From the IMG/VR virus record IMGVR_UViG_3300050821_008131, positions 1 through 30,143 of that record: 30,143 bases of DNA. One strand, written 5' to 3'. The notes under the pieces were generated by a model. That model saw only the letters and a list, made by a program, of their open reading frames with translations. It had not been told where the DNA came from and did no database searches. Shown piece after piece: positions 4,699 through 12,794 of this stretch (positions are counted from its first letter, which is position 1; each line of letters starts with the position of its first letter). The stretch comes from a virus. The position numbers and the translations under genes are program-made.

Positions 4699-6486
4699 GT
4701 GGACAAATACGGCTGCACATGGCCCAACGACATCGACCCGATTACGGTCGAGATGAAGTGTATCCAGAATGGTGGGAAATGGCGGGTTAAAGGCGGTGGC
4801 GAGGCCGGTGCTGGGTTGTATTTTCACTACCGCCACCTCCAGAAACTGCTCTGGCCTGACCAAGATCACCACCGGTGGTCTGATTTGGTTCTTAAAAACC
4901 TCGTTGAGAACGATGTCACGGCCATTTTAGGGCCAAAATCCTCCGGCAAGACCCATGTGGTATCCAAATTCGGCCTGACCGACTACTTTTGTTTTCCAGA
5001 AATCACTACAATCCTTATTTCCTCCACAACCTTGGACGCGCTTGAGCTTCGTATTTGGGGTGAAATCAAGAAGTTGTACAAAGAGGCCATCGCCCGGTTC
5101 CCGTGGTTGCCCGGAAACCTGATTAACTACAAACATTGCCTTGTCACGGATAATGTTGAGGATGATGAGGTTAGAGATTTTAGAAATGGCATCATCGGCA
5201 TCCCCTGTCTGGTTGGTGGCAAGTACGTGGGTCTTGGCAAGTACGTGGGTATTAAGAATAAGCGTGTAAAACTGCTCGCGGACGAGGCCCAGTTCATGGG
5301 CGAGGGCTTTCTCAACGCCATTTCCAACCTTGATGGCAATCCTGACTTCAAAGCGGCCATTCTTGGGAACCCGATTGACCCGTTGGACCAGCTTGGCCGG
5401 GCGGCGGAACCGGAGGTGGGCTGGTCATCGCTCCCGGAACCCACCAAAACCGCCGTTTGGAAGACCCGGTTTCACAATGGCATGTGCGTGAACCTTGTTG
5501 GCACTGATTCGCCCAATTTCGATGATTCAACCTCTGAAAAACCCCGGTACAAGTACCTGATTGATAAGCGGCGCATTGATAATGTAAGCAAATTCTGGGG
5601 CAAGGACTCGCATCAGTACTTTTCGCAGTGCGTGGGCGTAATGAAACAGGGTTTGACCGCCCGCCGGGTGATAACTCGCCAACTCTGTGTTCAGCACAAT
5701 GCTTTCGAGGTCGCACAATGGGGACCGGGCGAGAGAAAGAAGGTTTATGCTTGTGATGCGGCCTATTCCGGGACCGAGGGTGACCGTTGTGTGGGTGGCT
5801 GGATAGAAATCGGCTATGCCATCAACGGTGTTCAGATGATTAAGGTTTACCAGCCCAAAATCATACCCGTGGCCATTGGTGGGGCTGAAATACCCGAGGA
5901 TCAAATCGCCGAGTATATCCAGCAAGACATTTCTGAGCAGGCCATCAGCCCAAGTGATGTTTTTTACGATTCTACCGGTCGCGGCACGCTGGGTTCGGCT
6001 TTTGCCCGGATATTCGGCACCACTACACCGGTTCCGGTGGAATTCGGAGGTAGGCCCAGTATCAGGCCCGTGCGCCATGACCTGTTTATAGTGGATAGCC
6101 GGGGCCAAAAGCGGCTCAAGCGTTGTGATGAGCACTATTCCAAGTTCGTCTCAGAATTGTGGTACTCGGTAAGATACGTGATTGAGTCTGAACAGATGCG
6201 AGAGCTGCCTGAGGACGTGGCTTTTGAAGGTTATCAGCGAGAGTACAAGACCGTCATGGGAAACAAGATTGAAGTCGAAACCAAGGACGAGATGAAGGAG
6301 AGAACAGGCCGGTCCCCGGACTTGTTCGACTGGTTGGCCACGGCCATTGAAGGTGCCCGGCAGAGAGGGTTCAAAATCCAGCGACTGGGCATTGAACTGG
6401 AGGAAGTGGGCAGTGAAACAGTGCTTGACGGAATCGTTGAAAGACATGAACGTCTTCTCAGATCAAAGTCGTTGTCCTATAAATAG
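4699..6486 (+). CDS. terL: Terminase large subunit
   Basis: This is the motor that pumps viral DNA into the procapsid and cuts it to size. The ATPase domain shows Walker A GPKSSGKT (residues 78-85) and Walker B LLADEAQ (D195, E196). The C-terminal RNase H-like nuclease shows three acidic positions: VYACDAAYSG (D353), VFYDSTGRG (D424) and SPDLFDW (D541 or D544). At 595 residues it is full length, and all key residues are present. It starts at GTG 4699, directly after the stop of the small upstream gene; the residues that follow (YGCTWPNDIDP) look like a genuine N-terminus. No small terminase gene is obvious in the window. Confidence 0.95.
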   Translation: MDKYGCTWPNDIDPITVEMKCIQNGGKWRVKGGGEAGAGLYFHYRHLQKLLWPDQDHHRWSDLVLKNLVENDVTAILGPKSSGKTHVVSKFGLTDYFCFPEITTILISSTTLDALELRIWGEIKKLYKEAIARFPWLPGNLINYKHCLVTDNVEDDEVRDFRNGIIGIPCLVGGKYVGLGKYVGIKNKRVKLLADEAQFMGEGFLNAISNLDGNPDFKAAILGNPIDPLDQLGRAAEPEVGWSSLPEPTKTAVWKTRFHNGMCVNLVGTDSPNFDDSTSEKPRYKYLIDKRRIDNVSKFWGKDSHQYFSQCVGVMKQGLTARRVITRQLCVQHNAFEVAQWGPGERKKVYACDAAYSGTEGDRCVGGWIEIGYAINGVQMIKVYQPKIIPVAIGGAEIPEDQIAEYIQQDISEQAISPSDVFYDSTGRGTLGSAFARIFGTTTPVPVEFGGRPSIRPVRHDLFIVDSRGQKRLKRCDEHYSKFVSELWYSVRYVIESEQMRELPEDVAFEGYQREYKTVMGNKIEVETKDEMKERTGRSPDLFDWLATAIEGARQRGFKIQRLGIELEEVGSETVLDGIVERHERLLRSKSLSYK

Positions 6487-6488
6487 CC

Positions 6489-7232
6489 ATGCCACTCAAA
6501 AACTTCAACACGCTTCCACCGGGTGGGTGGCGCTATGTTCAGAATGAGACTGGCTTCAAGGTGAACGAGATGGGACCGGCGGCTGATGCGGTCAAGCTCA
6601 TTGTTCAACATCGGCGGGCCAACAATCTTCCCGGTGCTACCATGACTGAGGGGTTCGTGGATTTGGACAATGCCACGTGTGAACGGCTTGGGAATGATCC
6701 GTTATGGTGCGATACTCAAAAAAAAACTTTGCCCCAAACTCACCAGCTCCCGCCGGAGGTTGCAAAACCTGCGGCACGGCAGTCGTCGTTCAACGCGGTT
6801 AACGGCGCTCTCATCCTCAAAGACTGGATTGGTGACGGCGGTGTTCCGGTTGCCGATTCACTGGCCAAGGCCCGCGCCAAGGTGTGTGTTGAAGATTGTT
6901 CAGACCCCGCCCGTGAAGAAACCGGTCATTTCCACAACCGTCCACCCGGGTTCTTTTCCAAAATCAGCGCGGCTGTGGCTGATGCAATTCTGGAACAGCG
7001 CCGCGAGAAAACGGGTCTTGGGCTGGCTGTCCCGGACGAGGACAAGCTGCATACTTGCGATATATGCCAGTGCCACAATCCACTCAAGGTCTGGGTTCCT
7101 ATGGATGTGATTAAGAATAGAACATCACTTGAAACCATGGCCAAATTTCCCAAGCATTGCTGGATGGTAACCGAGAACCGTACCCAGAATACTTCACTGG
7201 CAGTCAACCAAGTACAACCCCCGGAAGAATAA
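6489..7232 (+). CDS. Cysteine-rich, probably zinc-binding phage protein (247 aa)
   Basis: Lies between the terminase and a glycosyltransferase in the packaging operon. The C-terminal half carries VCVEDC (CxxxC), then CDICQCHNPLKVWVP (CxxCxC) and finally KHCW. This cysteine pattern, followed by a KVWVP strand, recurs in phage proteins encoded near the head genes and is probably a zinc-binding fold. The N-terminal half (PPGGWRYVQNETGF) has no known motif. Conserved position suggests a structural or assembly role rather than an enzyme. Its stop overlaps the next start by one base (TAATG). Confidence 0.7.
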   Translation: MPLKNFNTLPPGGWRYVQNETGFKVNEMGPAADAVKLIVQHRRANNLPGATMTEGFVDLDNATCERLGNDPLWCDTQKKTLPQTHQLPPEVAKPAARQSSFNAVNGALILKDWIGDGGVPVADSLAKARAKVCVEDCSDPAREETGHFHNRPPGFFSKISAAVADAILEQRREKTGLGLAVPDEDKLHTCDICQCHNPLKVWVPMDVIKNRTSLETMAKFPKHCWMVTENRTQNTSLAVNQVQPPEE

Positions 7233-8101
7233 TGAACCTGCTCACTGTAATACCCTTTTGTCAGGCTGACGCCGAGCTGGCCAAGCGCCTTGTTTACTGG
7301 ATTCAGGAACTGGAAGGTATCACCCCTAATTCCAGTCGTCCAAAATGTAGTCACTCCTGTCTTGTGGCCTATGACTCGATAGTGCCGCTGGATACGGCAA
7401 AGGAGGTCACGCTTGCCGCCCGCCAGTATTTCCGCCATGTGATACCTCTGGCTGTCAAGGTTGATTCCAAGGACTGGCCGAAGTCATCCAACCTGATGTT
7501 TCATAACGTAGCCCAGTTCGTGAAAGACACGTACCGGTTTCCATTTCTATGGCTGGAACCAGACTGTACACCGCTTCGCTCCGGTTGGTTGGACGAACTG
7601 GCCGCTGAGTATGAGCAATGCCCAACCCCATACATGGGCACGCTCATCAAAACCGACGAAGAAGGTTTGCCCAAGGTTCACATGACCGGTTGCTCCATCT
7701 ACCCGGCCAATGCCATTGACCTGATGAAACCATTCTGCGATGTCAACTCAACGCTGGCTTGGGACATCGGCAGCGCCGGTGAAATAGCCGGTAAAATGAA
7801 GTGCCGTGACACGAACCTCATAAAACACATCTGGGGACAGCGCGATCTGGCACCCACCTTTGTTTATAAAAAGGAGCCGGGCAAGGAGTATCCCATCAAC
7901 ACGATGGAGCTGGCCCAGATACCGGAGTCGGCGTGCCTGTTTCACAGGTGCAAGGACGGCTCGCTAATCACGGCATTAAAGGAACAGCGCCGGGTCTTGG
8001 CTGAACAGCAAAAACCAGTTTCAAAGCAGGTTGAATCAGATGTCAAGCTGGCTGATAAACTGGTTCCACGACAGCTCAAAAAGGAGGTTGAAGTCGTATA
8101 A
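7232..8101 (+). CDS. Glycosyltransferase, GT-A-like (289 aa)
   Basis: Start taken at ATG 7232, which overlaps the upstream stop and has GGAAG before it; a longer version would overlap that gene by 25 codons. The N-terminus MNLLTVIPFCQADAEL and the central FLWLEPDCTPLRSGWLDEL (about residues 105-123) fit a nucleotide-sugar glycosyltransferase of the GT-A fold, with EPDC in the place of the metal-binding DxD. Histidine- and tryptophan-containing motifs follow (IKHIWG, CLFHRC). The last 50 residues are helical and charged. It would move a sugar from a nucleotide donor to an unknown acceptor. Its place between terminase and portal suggests a virion protein as target, or DNA. Confidence 0.75.
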   Translation: MNLLTVIPFCQADAELAKRLVYWIQELEGITPNSSRPKCSHSCLVAYDSIVPLDTAKEVTLAARQYFRHVIPLAVKVDSKDWPKSSNLMFHNVAQFVKDTYRFPFLWLEPDCTPLRSGWLDELAAEYEQCPTPYMGTLIKTDEEGLPKVHMTGCSIYPANAIDLMKPFCDVNSTLAWDIGSAGEIAGKMKCRDTNLIKHIWGQRDLAPTFVYKKEPGKEYPINTMELAQIPESACLFHRCKDGSLITALKEQRRVLAEQQKPVSKQVESDVKLADKLVPRQLKKEVEVV

Positions 8102-10371
8102 ACTTTAGCACGGCAGACAAAGTTTATTCAGTGCTTGAGGACATGCGACAGGCCGACCTGTTGCGTGCCACAAACCGCGCCCTGATAAACGACCTGTTCA
8201 ACGGTGTCCCGCCGTACACCAAGACCGAGGAAGAAGAAAACCATATCCTCGTAAATGTGAACTGGAAGGAGGGTGCGACCTTACTCCACACCGCCCGCCG
8301 TTCCTACGAGAACGCCTTTCTCAAGCCCGGTAATTACTTTACTGTTCATCTTGAACAAGGCCCAGACCAGAAGCGAATGGAATGGTCTCGTATCATAACC
8401 CGGAACGTGAACCGTCCACTCAAACGCTCCCTTGCCTTCATGGAAGCGTACCGGTCAAAGTTCGCCGGGGTGGTGTTGCATGGCGTTGGCCCCATGGCAT
8501 GGGAAGACAAGTACTGCTGGTGCCCGTACACGTTCGGGATTGAGGATTTGCTCATACCCACCGACACGTACACGACCTTGGAAAACCTGTCCTATTTCGC
8601 CATACGCAAGCCCATCAAACCGGGCAAGCTCTTTGACAAGACCTTTGGCGTGAAGAACCGCGACACCGGTTGGGACATGGAAGCCGTGGCCAAGATTCTC
8701 GACAGTTACCACGACATCAACCAGACAGCTCATCAGTGGAACTGGTCTGACCATCCCGAGAAGATGGCCGAGTTATACAAGCAGAACGCATCGTTCTACG
8801 ACGGGGATTCGGCACCCACAATCTATTTCTGGGACTTTTATTACCAGCGTGAGGAAGAAGCTGGCCAAGGCTGGTCCCGGTGTCTGTTGTTGGACAACGA
8901 CTACGTTCCGGCACAGATTCAGACCCTGCAAAGCCCCGTCCAGTTCATCTACCAATCCGATAACTTCGCCAAGACCTTGGACGAGGTGTTGCACATCCAG
9001 TACGGCGATGGCAATAACAAGCCACCGTTCATGCACCATTCGGTCAGGTCCATTGGTTACCTGCTTTATGACGTGGTTCAGATGATGAACCGACTCCGGT
9101 GCAGTTTTACTGAGCATGTCTTTGAACAGATGATGATGCTGTTCCGGGTGGCCGATCCCAACGACCGTAGCCGGATTGAGAAACTGCTTTTGAACAACAG
9201 AGGCATCGTGCCTGAGGGTGCTTCCATTGTCCCGGCGGCGGAACGGTATCAGGTTGACCAGAACCTGATTCAGGGATTGCTGGGCAATTTCAAGCAGTTG
9301 ATGAGTGAATCCACCGCCGCCTACACTCAGGACATTGACGACGGCACTCAGAAGGAAAAGACCGCCACCGAAGTCATGGCTCAGGTCAATTCCGTCAACG
9401 CCCTTACCGCGACCTTAATCAGCTATGCGTATCTACGGGAAGCGTATGCGTATCGGGAGATTTGCCGCCGGTTCTGTATCAAGAACAATCCTGAGCCAGC
9501 GGTTAAGAAATTCCGCCAGCAATGTATCAATGACGGTGTTCCTGAACAGTATCTGGACGTGGAAATGTGGGAGATTGAACCGGAACGTGTTCTGGGTGGT
9601 GGTAACAAGGTGTTGGAAGTTGCGCAAGCGAAGGAATTGCAACAGATGCGGCCCCAGCTTAATCCCGATGCCCAGCTTGAGGTTGACCGCATTGCCATCT
9701 CAGCCTTCACTGACGATGAAAGGTTGGCCAACCGTCTAGTTCCTTACGAGAAAACCACCAGCGACGCCACCCACGATGCCCAGCTTGCCTTTGGCACACT
9801 TATGGCCGGGGGTCAAGTTGATCCGCGCAGCGGCTTGAACGAGGAAGACCAGATTGTGGCCCTGCTCAAGGCCATGGTTGCCAAGGTGCAGATGATAATG
9901 CAAACCGGCGGCGTGGGCACGCCTCAGGATGTCATCGGTCTCCAGAACGTGGCCAAGTACACGCAGGGTCATATCCAGATTCTGGCTGGTGACAAGGAGG
10001 AAAAACATAAGGTGCGCCAGTTCATGCAGGTTTTGGGCAAGGTTATGAACGAGGTCAAGGGCTTTCAGCAGCGCCAGCAGGAAGCCGCCAAGAAAGCCGC
10101 TCAGGAACAGAACCAAGACCCGGCGGCGGCTGCGAAGATTCAACTGGACGCGGCGGCGGCCAAGCAGAAGATGGTGCTCAAGCAGGCGTCGGAGAGGCAG
10201 AAGCTGGGTCATAAACAGCAGGCTTTCCAGACCGAGCAACATCGCAAGAACATGGAAACCGGGCTGGACATTGCCCGGGAAAACGCCAGAACCAAGGCTG
10301 ATATTGCCAACCGGGAGCGTGAGTCCCGGGCCAAGGCTGCGGCCACACCAAGGGCTTTTGAAGATGAATGA
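8098..10371 (+). CDS. Portal protein (757 aa), probable AUA start
   Basis: Forms the dodecameric ring through which DNA enters and leaves the head. The N-terminal region RALINDLFNGVPPYT and NAFLKPGNYFTV are typical of portals of short-tailed phages. There follow a long helical middle and a charged, A/Q/K-rich coiled-coil C-terminus (residues of about 640-757). The first ATG (8143) and a GTG (8131) lack good ribosome binding sites and would remove the helix STADKVYSVLEDM. The strong AAGGAGGT at 8081-8088 instead points to ATA 8098, nine bases downstream, which overlaps the upstream stop as ATAA exactly as other genes here do with ATGA. If that is wrong, GTG 8131 gives 746 residues. Confidence 0.9.
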   Translation: MNFSTADKVYSVLEDMRQADLLRATNRALINDLFNGVPPYTKTEEEENHILVNVNWKEGATLLHTARRSYENAFLKPGNYFTVHLEQGPDQKRMEWSRIITRNVNRPLKRSLAFMEAYRSKFAGVVLHGVGPMAWEDKYCWCPYTFGIEDLLIPTDTYTTLENLSYFAIRKPIKPGKLFDKTFGVKNRDTGWDMEAVAKILDSYHDINQTAHQWNWSDHPEKMAELYKQNASFYDGDSAPTIYFWDFYYQREEEAGQGWSRCLLLDNDYVPAQIQTLQSPVQFIYQSDNFAKTLDEVLHIQYGDGNNKPPFMHHSVRSIGYLLYDVVQMMNRLRCSFTEHVFEQMMMLFRVADPNDRSRIEKLLLNNRGIVPEGASIVPAAERYQVDQNLIQGLLGNFKQLMSESTAAYTQDIDDGTQKEKTATEVMAQVNSVNALTATLISYAYLREAYAYREICRRFCIKNNPEPAVKKFRQQCINDGVPEQYLDVEMWEIEPERVLGGGNKVLEVAQAKELQQMRPQLNPDAQLEVDRIAISAFTDDERLANRLVPYEKTTSDATHDAQLAFGTLMAGGQVDPRSGLNEEDQIVALLKAMVAKVQMIMQTGGVGTPQDVIGLQNVAKYTQGHIQILAGDKEEKHKVRQFMQVLGKVMNEVKGFQQRQQEAAKKAAQEQNQDPAAAAKIQLDAAAAKQKMVLKQASERQKLGHKQQAFQTEQHRKNMETGLDIARENARTKADIANRERESRAKAAATPRAFEDE

Positions 10372-10531
10372 CGAGGACAAAACCATGGAAGGTATTCGTA
10401 AATACGGCGGGAAATGGCACAGTGTTGTGCCTGAACCTGAGATAAAGGTGGACAAGGAAGCCATCAGGAAGGCTTTCAAAGAGGCCCGGGAGAAGCATAC
10501 GGTCAGAGTCAGACAACATAAATTGCCATGA
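10364..10531 (+). CDS. Small basic protein after the portal (55 aa)
   Basis: Starts at ATG 10364, inside the last codons of the portal gene, and ends in ATGA overlap with the SET gene. The product (MNDEDKTMEGIRKYGGKWH) is highly charged, with a basic helical C-terminus (KAFKEAREKHTVRVRQHK). No family recognised. It could be a small virion or assembly factor, or a partner or substrate of the adjacent SET methyltransferase because it is rich in lysine. This last point is speculation. Confidence 0.65.
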   Translation: MNDEDKTMEGIRKYGGKWHSVVPEPEIKVDKEAIRKAFKEAREKHTVRVRQHKLP

Positions 10532-10941
10532 ACCCATTCAAAAACGACCTCTTAAATCACGTCTATTGTCGGATTCAGGCCAGCAAAATTCAAGGCGTAG
10601 GCGTGTTCGCCATCCGGCCCATACCGGCAGGCATCAATCCCATGGCCGAGTTCAGGACTTTCGAGTACGAAACCATCCCGGTGGCGGAAATCAATGATGA
10701 CCCAGACATTCCTGATTCGGTCAAAAAGCTCGCCAAGGATATGTGCCCGGAAAACGGCGGCATGTACAACATCCCGCCGTTTAGCCTGAACGAGATTGGG
10801 ATTTCCTACTACCTGAACCACTCCACCAATCCGAATACGGCGTCGGATGACAATGGTGATTTTTACACTCTGCGTGAAATCGGAGCTGGTGAGGAACTGA
10901 CCGTGGATTATGGTACGTACGGAGCTTTGAACCTTGGATAA
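10528..10941 (+). CDS. SET-domain lysine methyltransferase-like protein (137 aa)
   Basis: Transfers methyl from S-adenosylmethionine to lysine in proteins, by family. The whole protein is a minimal SET domain. The entry motif SKIQGVGVFA lies at residues 19-28, NHSTNPN at 97-103 and GEELTVDYG at 121-129, including the catalytic-type Y128. All signature residues are intact, so it is probably active. It lacks extra domains, so specificity must come from the SET fold itself. It sits directly between the portal region and the ATP-grasp gene, coupled to both. A virion protein or a host protein could be its target. SET proteins occur in bacteria and some phages but are uncommon inside a head operon. 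Confidence 0.85.
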   Translation: MNPFKNDLLNHVYCRIQASKIQGVGVFAIRPIPAGINPMAEFRTFEYETIPVAEINDDPDIPDSVKKLAKDMCPENGGMYNIPPFSLNEIGISYYLNHSTNPNTASDDNGDFYTLREIGAGEELTVDYGTYGALNLG

Positions 10942-12250
10942 AGTCGATTACAAACAAAAAACGGTTCTGGTTTGCGACCATGGCATGTATGTACACGTCG
11001 CTATCAAGCTGGTCCAGTACTTCGGTAAGGTTCTCTATTACACCGACTGGCAGTGCGCTTTTCCCACTTGTGAACCATTACTGGTAGGTGAGGGTTTTGA
11101 GGGTGTCACTCGTATCAAGGACATTTTCAATGAGGGCATGAACGCAGACCTTTACGTGTTCACGGATATTTATTTCTCAGGCTTGCAACAGGAACTGCTT
11201 CGACAAGGCAAGCGTGTCTGGGGGCCGCGCAACGGCGATGAGTTGGAAATATTTCGGTGGCGCACCAAGCAGATGCTGCCGTCCCTCGGTTTGCCAATGC
11301 CTCCGGGTGAGAAAATCACCGGCATTGCCAAGCTCCGGGCCTATCTAAAGAAACATGACGATGTTTTTGTGAAGGTATCTGGCCTGCGCGGCATGATGGA
11401 AACCCATCACCACGATAATTACGACCTGTCCTTGAACTGGCTTGACCGACTGGAAGCCCAAATCAGCGGGGTAAAGGATGTCATTACTTTCATCGTGGAT
11501 TCAAAGGTTGGTACTGACGAGGATACCGTTGAGGTGGGGTTCGACGGCTGGACGATTGATGGCCAGTACCCGGAGATAGCTTCGTTCGGATACGAATTGA
11601 AGGACTGTGGATTGCTTTCTGTCGTACGTCCATACTCTGAATTTCCAGAGCCCATAACCAAGGTCATGGACGCATTCGGGCCGGTACTCCAAGACCACTA
11701 TTACCGGGGATTTTGCTGTGCTGAAATCCGCGTGAACAAGGAAGGGTCATGGATGATTGACTGGGCTTCGCGCTGTGGCAGTCCCAGCAGTGAAGCCTTG
11801 ATGGAATTTTATTCCAACTGGCCGGAAATACTCTGGTTCGGTGCCGAGGGCAGGCTCATCAAACCGGAACAGGTGGCCAAGTTCGGGGTTGAGATTGTTC
11901 TTCACTCACCCAATGCCGACCCTGAGGAGTGGAAGGTGGTGCAGATTGACGACAAGGCCCGGCCTTGGATCAAGATGCACAACTGGGCCATCATCAATGG
12001 CCGGGACACAATTTGTCCTCAGGAATTTCCCCTCAAGGAATTCGGTGCCATTGTTGGAATAGGCGATACACTGGAAGAAGCCATCAAATCCGTGCGCGAA
12101 CACTGTGATGGTGTGAAAAGTTCCGATGTCGAGTTCAAGCATGACTCCATTGAGGATGGGTTGAAGGAAATCAAGAAGGGCGAGGAACTTGGGATTGATT
12201 TCGGCGCTGATTTGGACGTTGACAAAGAAGGTGAAACGGAGGAAGTCTGA
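10934..12250 (+). CDS. ATP-grasp ligase-like enzyme (438 aa)
   Basis: ATP-grasp enzymes join a carboxylate to an amine or thiol through an acyl-phosphate. The N-terminal domain begins VLVCDHGMYVHVA (Rossmann-like). DDVFVKVSGLRGM (K147) is the ATP-binding lysine strand, and AEIRV (E264) with MIDWASRCGSPS (D276 onward) fits the metal-binding end of the active site. Overall it resembles the PurD/carbamoyl-phosphate synthase branch. It starts at TTG 10934 with GGAG nine bases upstream, and overlaps the SET gene by eight bases; the next ATG would cut into the first beta strand. The acidic C-terminus (about 390-438) looks disordered. The substrate is unknown. Its coupling to SET suggests peptide or protein modification. 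Confidence 0.8.
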   Translation: MDKVDYKQKTVLVCDHGMYVHVAIKLVQYFGKVLYYTDWQCAFPTCEPLLVGEGFEGVTRIKDIFNEGMNADLYVFTDIYFSGLQQELLRQGKRVWGPRNGDELEIFRWRTKQMLPSLGLPMPPGEKITGIAKLRAYLKKHDDVFVKVSGLRGMMETHHHDNYDLSLNWLDRLEAQISGVKDVITFIVDSKVGTDEDTVEVGFDGWTIDGQYPEIASFGYELKDCGLLSVVRPYSEFPEPITKVMDAFGPVLQDHYYRGFCCAEIRVNKEGSWMIDWASRCGSPSSEALMEFYSNWPEILWFGAEGRLIKPEQVAKFGVEIVLHSPNADPEEWKVVQIDDKARPWIKMHNWAIINGRDTICPQEFPLKEFGAIVGIGDTLEEAIKSVREHCDGVKSSDVEFKHDSIEDGLKEIKKGEELGIDFGADLDVDKEGETEEV

Positions 12251-12253
12251 TAT

Positions 12254-12793
12254 ATGGCTACGCCCGACAGTTGCTGTTCTCCTTGTTCGACGACACCGCC
12301 CGTGAACGTGCCCGGTTCGCAGGGGCCGCAGGGCATTCCCGGTCCCAGTATTAATCCCCAGCCTCAATCCGCCGGTTACGGTGGTGCCAACCCGTATGTG
12401 CTGACCACGGCCTTGGCCACCATCACGCCTACTGGCGCTGGAGCGGTGATTCCCCAAGTCACACTTCCCACGGCGGGTACTTGGCTGATTATGGGCCGGG
12501 TTCAGACCATCGGCAACGGTTCAACCTACGCCGCTGGTGCCGTCCTGACCATAGCCGCAGCCAGAACCAATAACACGCCCGCCACGCTCACTTCCGAAAC
12601 CTATACCATGCCAGCTTTGACCACTTCTTCGGCTTCGGTTGAGGATATGTCCATTAACCCGACTTTCTATATAACAGCCAATGCCAGTGACGTGATTGCA
12701 TTGCAGGCCGGTATGAGTGTTGGAACCACGGGTGGTGCCACGCCTCCGTTGCAGGTTTCGTCAGCTTCAATCGCCGCCTACCGGATATTCTGA
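12254..12793 (+). CDS. Virion surface or fibre protein with short collagen-like stretch (179 aa)
   Basis: The N-terminus has three clustered cysteines (DSCCSPC) and then four Gly-X-Y triplets (GSQGPQGIPGPS, about residues 21-32). The rest is a charge-poor beta-rich domain full of T, A and N, with the look of a trimeric C1q/TNF-like head or fibre tip. Such small collagen-like proteins usually decorate heads or tails and may help adhesion. GGAGG lies upstream of the ATG. Located between the enzyme pair and the tail nozzle gene, so a structural role is likely. The exact place in the virion cannot be told. Confidence 0.6.
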   Translation: MATPDSCCSPCSTTPPVNVPGSQGPQGIPGPSINPQPQSAGYGGANPYVLTTALATITPTGAGAVIPQVTLPTAGTWLIMGRVQTIGNGSTYAAGAVLTIAAARTNNTPATLTSETYTMPALTTSSASVEDMSINPTFYITANASDVIALQAGMSVGTTGGATPPLQVSSASIAAYRIF

Positions 12794-12794
12794 T

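Noticed and set aside
5218-5250. 15-base perfect direct repeat GGCAAGTACGTGGGT in the terminase gene
   Set aside because: It encodes GKYVG twice, in a part of the ATPase domain where related terminases also have a similar glycine-rich segment, so it is probably protein constraint and not a mobile or regulatory repeat.
9736-10479. Long antisense frame (247 codons) opposite the portal C-terminus
   Set aside because: It mirrors the A/Q/K-rich coiled coil on the other strand, giving an L-rich nonsense protein, has no ribosome binding site, and the sense gene is certain.
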